Shown here: one piece after another, positions 6,050 to 9,960 of the stretch
Layout of the letters: every line of letters starts with the position of its first letter
Position numbering within the stretch: the stretch's first letter is position 1
NCBI GenBank assembly: GCA_023485745.1
Contig: JAMCZL010000008.1
Coordinates: forward strand, 1 to 9,960
Source of the DNA: Candidatus Martarchaeota archaeon
Lineage (GTDB): Archaea > Micrarchaeota > Micrarchaeia > Micrarchaeales > Micrarchaeaceae
Direction: 5' to 3'
DNA: 9,960 bases
Notes under the pieces: generated by a model
The model's database searches: none
What the model was told of the DNA's origin: nothing
Seen by the model: the letters and a program-made list of their open reading frames with translations, nothing else
Position numbers and translations under genes: made by a program

Positions 6050-6547
6050 TTACTCCTGCATTTTTCGCAGGATTCCTTGCATTTTGGGTTTGAGCGCAAA
6101 GGCGCGGTTGCTCTTATCTATGCCTTTTATTATTTCCTCAGTAAATTGCATAACCGAATTTAAATAGTCCGCAATATCTTTGTGGTTGTTTTTAATTGCA
6201 ACCATGGCGGCAGTCTCGCCGTTATTGTTCTCTAAGCTCAGATCTGCGCCGTTATCGGCAAGATACTTTACAATGTCAAAATGACCTTGCCGTGCTGCAA
6301 TTGTCGTGGCAGTTTCTCCGAATGGAGTAGTCAAGTTTGGATCTGCGCCGTGGTCGACAAGATACTTTACTATGTCAAGGTGCCTATACCCTGCGGCAAG
6401 CATCATTGCGGTCCATCCATTTTCATCCCTTGCGTCTACATCTGCGCCTTGATTTAGCAGGTTTTTGGCATTTTCTATGTTTCCTGCGGCGACTGCCTTT
6501 ATGAGCAGTGTATTCAGTTTTTCTTTGTTATATTGCATAGATGCCAT
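6050..6547 (-). CDS. Ankyrin-repeat protein 1 (4 repeats)
   Basis: This 165-residue soluble protein is made of a capping repeat (about 7-40), two full 33-residue repeats (ENGWTAMMLAAGYRHLDIVK... and PFGETATTIAARQGHFDIVK...) and a C-terminal cap (NNGETAAMVAIKNNHKDIAD...). A ~30-residue charged tail follows (EEIIKGIDK... ending LRKMQE). Ankyrin stacks bind other proteins, so a binding role is expected and no enzyme motif is present. The TPLH tetrapeptide of classical repeats is TAMM/TATT/TAAM here. There is no signal peptide or membrane segment. It starts 25 nt after the ank2 stop with the same ACACCGTGTGAATT ribosome-binding spacer and has no TATA of its own, so it is co-transcribed with ank2. 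Its front is nearly identical to ank2 and its tail matches ank3, a mosaic. M4 is an alternative start. Confidence 0.9.
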   Translation of the reverse strand: MASMQYNKEKLNTLLIKAVAAGNIENAKNLLNQGADVDARDENGWTAMMLAAGYRHLDIVKYLVDHGADPNLTTPFGETATTIAARQGHFDIVKYLADNGADLSLENNNGETAAMVAIKNNHKDIADYLNSVMQFTEEIIKGIDKSNRAFALKPKMQGILRKMQE

Positions 6548-6572
6548 AATTCACACGGTGTTTTGATGCATT

Positions 6573-7277
6573 TTACTCCTTCGGCGTTCGGAGGATTCTT
6601 AGCAATTCATGGTTAAGCTTTGGGGTGCTATCGCCTGGGCTCGGGGAGTTTATCATTTTCTCCGTATTTTTCATAAGTTGCATAACCGAATTTAAATAGT
6701 CCGCAATATCTTTGTGGTTGTTTTTAATTGCAACCATGGCGGCAGTCTCGCCGTTATTGTTCTCTAAGCTTAGATTTGCGCCGTTTTCGGCAAGATACTT
6801 TACAGTATCAAGATGGCCGCCCTGCGCGGCAAGCATCATTGCAGTCTTTCCACCAATGTCTCTTGCATCCACCTTTGCACCGTGGTCAACAAGATACTTT
6901 ACAGTATCAAGATGGCCGCGCAGCGCGGCAAGCATCATTGCGGTCCATCTGGATTTATTAGTTGAGTTTGGATCTGAGCCGCGGTCGACAAGATACTTTA
7001 CAGTATCAAGATGGCCGCCATCCGCGGCATACATCATCGCAGTAGATCCATATTTATCCCTTGCGTCTACCTTTGCACCGCGGTCGACAAGGTAATTTAC
7101 TATATCAAGATAACCGTACAACGCGGCAAACATCATTGCAGTAGATCCGTCTTCATCCCTTGCGTCTACATCTGCGCCTTGCTTTAGCAGACTTTTTACA
7201 TTTTCTATGTTTCTTGCGGCGGCTGCCGTTATGAGCAGTGTATTAAGTTTTTCTTTGTTATATTGCATAGATGCCAT
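6573..7277 (-). CDS. Ankyrin-repeat protein 2 (6 repeats)
   Basis: This 234-residue protein has an N-terminal cap, four full 33-residue repeats and a C-terminal cap identical to that of ank1 over NNGETAAMVAIKNNHKDIAD. The tail (MKNTEKMINSPSPGDSTPKL... ending LRTPKE) is unlike those of ank1 and ank3, apart from a LLRIL-like end. Internal repeats are nearly the same in DNA: a 30-nt core recurs exactly at 6791, 6890 and 6989, with a related copy at 7088, spaced 99 nt apart. That suggests recent expansion or homogenisation. The consensus is TAMMxAAxGGHLDTVKYLVD(R/H)GA. It begins 26 nt after a 33-codon ORF that shares its promoter. The product is probably a cytosolic protein-binding scaffold with unknown partner. 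Confidence 0.92.
   Translation of the reverse strand: MASMQYNKEKLNTLLITAAAARNIENVKSLLKQGADVDARDEDGSTAMMFAALYGYLDIVNYLVDRGAKVDARDKYGSTAMMYAADGGHLDTVKYLVDRGSDPNSTNKSRWTAMMLAALRGHLDTVKYLVDHGAKVDARDIGGKTAMMLAAQGGHLDTVKYLAENGANLSLENNNGETAAMVAIKNNHKDIADYLNSVMQLMKNTEKMINSPSPGDSTPKLNHELLRILRTPKE
6791..7117 (-). repeat. 99-nt tandem coding repeats in ank2
   Basis: Four units start at 6791, 6890, 6989 and 7088. The first three share an exact 30-nt core beginning CAAGATACTTTACAGTATCA (plus strand). Each unit encodes one 33-residue ankyrin repeat. The core contains the small dyad GATAC-tttaca-GTATC. Confidence 0.9.
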
Positions 7278-7303
7278 AATTCACACGGTGCTGCATTTTA
7301 ACC
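7278..7303 (-). promoter_or_regulatory. Spacer and ribosome-binding region before ank2
   Basis: The spacer between the small ORF and ank2 reads GGTTAAAATGCAGCACCGTG then TGAATT before the ATG. GTGTGA is the best Shine-Dalgarno-like element. Nearly the same spacer precedes ank1 (after the ank2 stop) and ank3, so each ankyrin start carries its own copy. Confidence 0.5.
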
Positions 7304-7405
7304 TTAGCCTTTTCTCAAGACTTTCTGCATATCATAACCCACAGCATATTTGTTAGCGCCAATGTATGTATTGATGTAGCACCATTCGTACATGCATGGG
7401 CACAT
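7304..7405 (-). CDS. 33-aa cysteine-rich small ORF upstream of ank2
   Basis: ATG to TAA, 33 codons, starting MCPCMYEWCYINTYIGANKY and ending in AVGYDMQKVLRKG. Three Cys lie within the first nine residues (C2, C4, C9) beside several Tyr and a Trp, followed by a basic end. The pattern could hold a metal ion but matches no family I know. It follows a TATA-like element (7441-7449) with a predicted leader of about 15 nt, and ank2 starts 26 nt downstream, so the two are likely on one message. The second copy (9025-9126) differs by only three bases: one amino-acid change (E7K) and two silent changes (T13, K28). It could be a real microprotein, a regulatory upstream ORF, or part of a conserved leader RNA. 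Confidence 0.55.
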   Translation of the reverse strand: MCPCMYEWCYINTYIGANKYAVGYDMQKVLRKG

Positions 7406-7440
7406 TGGCGCAGCTTATACACACTCCTCTCTTTTTCCTG

Positions 7441-7449
7441 ATATATAAA
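7441..7449 (-). promoter_or_regulatory. TATA-like element for the small ORF-ank2-ank1 unit
   Basis: The minus strand reads TTTATATAT, about 36-44 nt before the small ORF ATG, predicting a transcription start near 7420. It is identical in the second unit (9162-9170), and the ~50 nt further upstream are also almost identical between the two. No other convincing TATA lies between here and ank2. Confidence 0.6.
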
Positions 7450-7884
7450 TATTACTTTTTATTAAAATTCGCCAAATCGGGTTTGAACAATTGCAAAAGT
7501 TAGCGCCATTTTGCTTTTTAGAATGAGATTCTGCCTGCTTCTGCCCATTTTTCAGGATGTCAATAATCTAATAGCTATTTCGCTTAATCCCGGCCACCTC
7601 CTTTATCGCGTGCACCAACATTCTTTGCGGATAAAATCTGGCGAAGTTTTTTCTAATAAGAAACTAGAACATAAAATTACCTATCAGAATAAATTCCTTC
7701 CTGCTTGCCCATTCTAGATGGGTGGCCTTCATCTCATCGAACTTTATCTAAAAAATAGTGCATGTCAAGACTTTACGCCATGACGCAAGAGAACTGCACA
7801 CGCCTTCCTCGTAAGTACCAAATCAAGAGATATTATCCCATCTGTTTATTTTAGGGGGTAGCTTACTACAACATTAAAAGCCAT

Positions 7885-8104
7885 CCCTACTATCCCACAG
7901 TGGCTATCGCCCTGCCTATTGCACCCCTTTGGCACTGACTGTAAAGGCTGCTGCTTCCGTAGCTTCTTTCTACTACAGCAGGGAAGTAAAAGATGCGGCG
8001 TGGCCCTGCACGTCGCCAGGCCGTATCAGCTTGCCCTCTTTGAAGTAAGTTGTAGGCTGCTTTGAGAAAGGCCCTTTGTAACCTGGATCTATGTCTGCTC
8101 TCAA
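7885..8104 (-). pseudogene. Frameshifted gene remnant, possibly dCTP deaminase/dUTPase-like (copy A)
   Basis: Frame one (8104 to the TAG at 7973) reads LRADIDPGYKGPFSKQPTTY, then FKEGKLIRPGDVQGHAASFT and SLL. Downstream, in a second frame, comes VVERSYGSSSLYSQCQRGAI then GRAIATVG. Copy B has both parts in one frame (GKLIRPGDVLGYGRIYYF... SYGGSGLYSQCQRGAMG), so copy A has suffered a frameshift. The string of DPGYKG, then RPGD-(V)LG, then YGSSSLYSQCQRG resembles the C-terminal part of dCTP deaminase (DPGY.G, RPG..IG.L.F, RPYGS..SKYQGQRG). That family call is by memory of the pattern and is tentative. No start codon is present. Confidence 0.45.
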
Positions 8105-8299
8105 CGAATATCGTTAAAGATCAGTATTCGGTGAAGTGTACAAAACCATATTGAGAATTAATTTTAAGTCCACTCCACCACATGCCCGATAGAATTTTAC
8201 TCGCTATATTCTGAGCTGTCGGGGCCGCCATAATATTCTTTTTAGCTGTTTGTTACCTGTTGTTTTATGCAACACAACCAAACTATGCTTTGTTGCATT
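8085..8299 (-). repeat. Diverged duplicate of 5834-6049 (downstream flank of ank3)
   Basis: This is the partner of the flank after ank1, with the same order of landmarks. It overlaps the upstream remnant of the next unit, so the unit boundary is blurred by decay. It includes an inverted repeat TGCAACA ... TGTTGCA (about 8267-8297) just after the ank3 stop that is not preserved in the ank1 copy, so it is probably not functional. Confidence 0.65.
8190..8240 (-). pseudogene. Decayed first ankyrin repeat downstream of ank3
   Basis: Seventeen codons read KNIMAAPTAQNIASKIL, aligning with KNIIEAAKAGNIKSKIL after ank1 and with the capping repeat of the intact ankyrin genes. The helix-breaking changes (EAAKAG to AAPTAQ) and the lack of a start or further repeats show decay. 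Confidence 0.45.
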
Positions 8300-8995
8300 T
8301 TAATCCTGCGCCTTTCGCAGGATTCCTAGCAATTGCGAGTTGAGCGCAGAGGCGCGGTTGCCCTTATCTATGCCTTTTATTATTTCCTCATTAAATTGCA
8401 TAGCCGAATTTAAATAATCTGCAATATCTTCGTGGTTGTTTTCCATTGCAATAATGGCGGCCGTCTCGCCGTTATTGTTCTTTAAGCTCGGATCTGCGCC
8501 GTGTTCTACAAGATACTTCACAGTATCAAGGTGCCCGCCAAACGCGGCAAGCATCATTGCTGTTTCTTCATTAGTGTCCTTTGCGTCTATCTTTGCGCCG
8601 TGTTCTACAAGATACTTTACAGTATCAAGGTGCCCGCCAAACGCGGCAAGCACCATTGCAGTATGTCCGTATGTGTTCCTTGCGTCTATCTTTGCGCCTT
8701 TATCTACAAGATACTTCACAGTATCAAGGTGCCCGCCCTGCGCGGCAAGCATCATTGCTGTCCGTCTACCATTGTCCCTTGCACCTACCTTTGCACCATG
8801 CTCGACAAGATACTTTACAGTATCAAGGTGCTCTCGCCGTGTGGCAAGCAGCGTGGCAGTGTCTCTGTATACATCTTTTGCGTTTACGTCTGCGCCTTTC
8901 TTCAGCAAACTTTTTACATTTTCTATGTCTCCGGCGCCAGCTGCCTTTATAAGCCGTGAATTCAAATTTTTTTTGTTATATTGCATAAATGCCAT
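8300..8995 (-). CDS. Ankyrin-repeat protein 3 (6 repeats)
   Basis: This 231-residue protein has an N-terminal cap, four full 33-residue repeats (for example TYGHTAMVLAAFGGHLDTVK...) and a C-terminal cap (NNGETAAIIAMENNHEDIAD...). Its tail (EEIIKGIDKGNRA... ending LRKAQD) matches that of ank1. The first full repeat is the most diverged (DTATLLATRREHLDTVKYLV). DNA cores for TVKYLVEHGA recur at 8509, 8608, 8707 and 8806, 99 nt apart. It lies 29 nt after the second copy of the 33-codon ORF and shares its promoter. No signal peptide, membrane segment or enzyme motif is visible, so the role is probably protein binding with unknown target. The N-terminus is only about 80% identical to ank2 in DNA. 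Confidence 0.92.
   Translation of the reverse strand: MAFMQYNKKNLNSRLIKAAGAGDIENVKSLLKKGADVNAKDVYRDTATLLATRREHLDTVKYLVEHGAKVGARDNGRRTAMMLAAQGGHLDTVKYLVDKGAKIDARNTYGHTAMVLAAFGGHLDTVKYLVEHGAKIDAKDTNEETAMMLAAFGGHLDTVKYLVEHGADPSLKNNNGETAAIIAMENNHEDIADYLNSAMQFNEEIIKGIDKGNRASALNSQLLGILRKAQD
8509..8835 (-). repeat. 99-nt tandem coding repeats in ank3
   Basis: Four units start at 8509, 8608, 8707 and 8806 (plus-strand CAAGATACTT(T/C)ACAGTATC cores). They encode successive ankyrin repeats. Units resemble each other more closely within ank3 (AAGGTGCCCGCC) than they do ank2 (AAGATGGCCGC), a sign of within-gene homogenisation. Confidence 0.85.
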
Positions 8996-9024
8996 AATTC
9001 ACACGGTGTTTTGATGCATTAACC

Positions 9025-9126
9025 TTAGCCTTTTCTCAAGACCTTCTGCATATCATAACCCACAGCATATTTGTTAGCGCCAATGTACGTATTGATGTAG
9101 CACCATTTGTACATGCATGGGCACAT
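9025..9126 (-). CDS. 33-aa cysteine-rich small ORF upstream of ank3
   Basis: This is the second copy of the small ORF at 7304-7405. It reads MCPCMYKWCYINTYIGANKY then AVGYDMQKVLRKG, with the same length, start, stop and Cys positions. Only codon 7 differs in sense (Lys for Glu), and codons 13 and 28 differ silently. An identical TATA-like element lies at 9162-9170, and ank3 begins 29 nt after its stop. Preservation of the frame in both copies, while the neighbouring DNA collects indels and substitutions, argues that this block is functional. Translation is not proven. Confidence 0.55.
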   Translation of the reverse strand: MCPCMYKWCYINTYIGANKYAVGYDMQKVLRKG

Positions 9127-9161
9127 TGGCGCAGCTTATACACACCCCTCTCTTTTTCCTG

Positions 9162-9170
9162 ATATATAAA
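9162..9170 (-). promoter_or_regulatory. TATA-like element for the small ORF-ank3 unit
   Basis: It is identical to the element at 7441-7449 and at the same distance from its small ORF. The DNA from here to about 9229 is nearly unchanged relative to the other unit, which may reflect further upstream regulatory bases. Confidence 0.6.
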
Positions 9171-9463
9171 TATTGCCTTTTATTAAAATTCGCCAAATCG
9201 GGTTTGAACAATTGCAAAAGTTAGCGCTATTTTTGCCTTTTAGAATGAGATTCCCGCCTGCTTCTGTCCGTTTTTCAGGAGGTCAATAATCTAATGGCTA
9301 TTTCGTTTCACTCCCGCCTGTCCTTTATTACATGCACCAACATTCTTTGTGGATTAAAATCTAGCGGAGCTTTTTCTAAGAAGAAGCCGAAGCAAAATTA
9401 CCTATCAGAATAAATTTATTCTCCACCAAGGGAATTTCACGCGCCTTCCTCGTAAGTACCAAA

Positions 9464-9673
9464 TCAAGAGATATTATCCCATCTGTTTATTTTAGGGGAG
9501 CTTACTGCAGCATTAAAAATCATTGCTGCTATCGCCCCACCCATTGCACCTCTTTGGCACTGGCTGTAAAGACCGCTGCCTCCGTAGCTTCTTTTTACTC
9601 CCGTGAGGAAGTAATAGATACGGCCGTAGCCTAGCACGTCGCCAGGCCGTATCAGCTTGCCTGTTTTACAAGG
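9464..9673 (-). pseudogene. Gene remnant, possibly dCTP deaminase/dUTPase-like (copy B)
   Basis: Sixty-nine open codons lie between TAA (9674) and TGA (9464). They read PCKTGKLIRPGDVLGYGRIY, then YFLTGVKRSYGGSGLYSQCQ, then RGAMGGAIAAMIFNAAVSSP and KINRWDNIS. This is the less damaged copy of the remnant at 7885-8104. The RPGD-VLG...YGGSGLYSQCQRG order recalls the C-terminal end of dCTP deaminases, but the N-terminal catalytic half is absent. It is in the same frame as the gene on its right, separated only by one TAA. It has no start codon, so I treat it as a fragment. The family call is tentative. Confidence 0.45.
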
Positions 9674-9960
9674 TTAACTTTTGCCGTTAAAGAAAAGCTT
9701 GAATGCGCTGGGCTTAGTATTATCGTTATCAGTAAACGACGCATGACTTAACGCCGTAAAGCTAATAATTTTAAATGCTAGTTTGTTTGCCTTTTCGATA
9801 GCATTCTGTGAATATACCTCTTCCAATAACTTTTTACCATCTTCCCGCTCCTTCTTTCTGATTTTTTCATCTGGAACTGAATCTATAATCTTATTCAATG
9901 CCCTCATTGCACTATCTAAAGACTTTATTTTTTCTCTCGAAGGAATTATTTCTTCTTTGT
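9674..9960 (-). CDS. Unrecognised protein, C-terminal part (5' end beyond the right edge)
   Basis: The frame is open from the window edge to TAA at 9674, 94 codons visible. The ATG at 9907 is internal to this open frame (preceded by KEEIIPSREKIKSLDSA), so the true start is probably outside. The protein is Lys/Glu-rich and mostly helical (DEKIRKKEREDGKKLLEEVY), with a hydrophobic patch LAFKIISFTAL. It ends KPSAFKLFFNGKS. No family is recognised. Its last codons sit within about 10 nt of a duplication junction, so the original C-terminus may have been replaced. Past the stop, the same frame stays open for 69 more codons. Confidence 0.5.
   Translation of the reverse strand, partial: KEEIIPSREKIKSLDSAMRALNKIIDSVPDEKIRKKEREDGKKLLEEVYSQNAIEKANKLAFKIISFTALSHASFTDNDNTKPSAFKLFFNGKS

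Larger units (their letters stand above)
7301..8040 (-). repeat. Upstream duplicated segment, copy A
   Basis: This segment aligns with 9022-9664. The part 7301-7500 (small ORF, promoter and upstream DNA) is about 97% identical, and 7501-7690 is about 85% with indels. Copy A carries about 95 extra bases around 7700-7795. Alignment resumes at CGCCTTCCTCGTAAGTACC (7802) and runs into the gene remnant at 7885-8104. Apart from the small ORF and that remnant, the region 7450-8290 holds no intact gene; short open stretches on both strands are broken in one copy or the other. Confidence 0.75.
9022..9664 (-). repeat. Upstream duplicated segment, copy B
   Basis: This is the partner of copy A (7301-8040). 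Homology ends sharply at about 9664, immediately beside the stop codon of the right-edge gene (9674), so a duplication junction lies there. Between the promoter (9170) and the gene remnant (9464) there is no intact gene. Short protein-like fragments such as PQRMLVHVIKD survive from copy A but in broken frames. Confidence 0.75.

Noticed and set aside
6791..7117. Regular 99-nt repeats considered as a CRISPR array
   Set aside because: The period is 99 nt, the intervening DNA is also similar, and everything lies inside an intact ankyrin reading frame. There are no cas genes.
7389..7422. Alternative GTG-started ORF at 7422 overlapping the 33-codon ORF
   Set aside because: It begins at or before the predicted transcription start, has poor spacing to any ribosome-binding element and yields an unremarkable peptide. 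The ATG frame at 7405 is preferred.
7475..7495. GTTCAAACCC on the minus strand, resembling a tRNA T-loop
   Set aside because: The flanking bases do not form the T-arm or acceptor stems and no anticodon arm is present. I saw no other tRNA or rRNA in the window.
7511..7717. Plus-strand 68-codon open frame in the upstream duplicate
   Set aside because: The homologous DNA at about 9231-9420 has indels that break this frame, so it is not conserved.
8436..9014. Plus-strand open frame (192 codons) across ank3, and a similar one at 6712-7095 across ank2
   Set aside because: They are antisense mirrors of the 99-nt ankyrin repeats (TRYFTVSRCPP... repeats). The periodicity comes from the minus-strand genes and no promoter or ribosome-binding site supports them.
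5748..9664. Mobile element (insertion sequence) as the cause of the duplicated region
   Set aside because: I found no transposase, no terminal inverted repeats and no target-site duplication. The duplication is better explained by recombination between related cassettes.

Overview
The window looks archaeal. The clearest signs are an isoprenyl diphosphate synthase suited to archaeal lipids, an overlapping scpA/scpB pair, a two-cluster ferredoxin, A+T-rich TATA-like elements about 25-30 nt ahead of starts, very short or absent leaders, heavy use of ATA for Ile, and GTG/TTG starts. The short, tightly packed genes and ankyrin proteins would fit a small-genome DPANN archaeon such as a Micrarchaeota relative. 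That placement is inferred from style, not from a marker gene.

The left two thirds (1-5747) is ordinary, compact and single copy. From the right edge of this part leftwards on the minus strand lie an FMN-dependent NAD(P)H reductase and a membrane-anchored PLD-like protein, then scpA-scpB (11-nt overlap) followed by the prenyl synthase with its own TATA element and a perfect palindrome at its expected transcription start. Next come a small charged protein coupled to a dicluster ferredoxin, and the 5' part of an unrecognised gene that runs off the left edge. A monovalent cation/proton antiporter (4548-5747, plus strand) diverges from the reductase over a shared A+T-rich promoter.

The right third (5748-9960) is accessory DNA of a different kind. 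It holds three related ankyrin-repeat genes on the minus strand (ank1 6050-6547, ank2 6573-7277, ank3 8300-8995), set in tandemly duplicated, partly decayed DNA. ank2 and ank3 each follow a 33-codon cysteine-rich small ORF (7304-7405 and 9025-9126) with its own TATA element. This leader block is about 97% identical between the copies (my hand count of 6 differences in 200 nt). The DNA just upstream is only about 85% identical and the start of the ank genes about 80%, so the small ORF and promoter form an island of conservation. Further upstream of each unit lies the remnant of a gene resembling the C-terminal part of a dCTP deaminase/dUTPase-type protein, and downstream lies a decayed first ankyrin repeat. 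The ank genes are mosaic: ank1 has an ank2-like front and an ank3-like tail. A shared spacer (TAAAATGCA plus an ACACCGTGTGAATT ribosome-binding region) precedes each ank start and probably served as the recombination joint.

The most interesting element is therefore the repeated [TATA - 33-aa Cys-rich ORF - ankyrin gene(s)] cassette. Its function is unknown. All identity figures are counts by eye, and no database search was possible.
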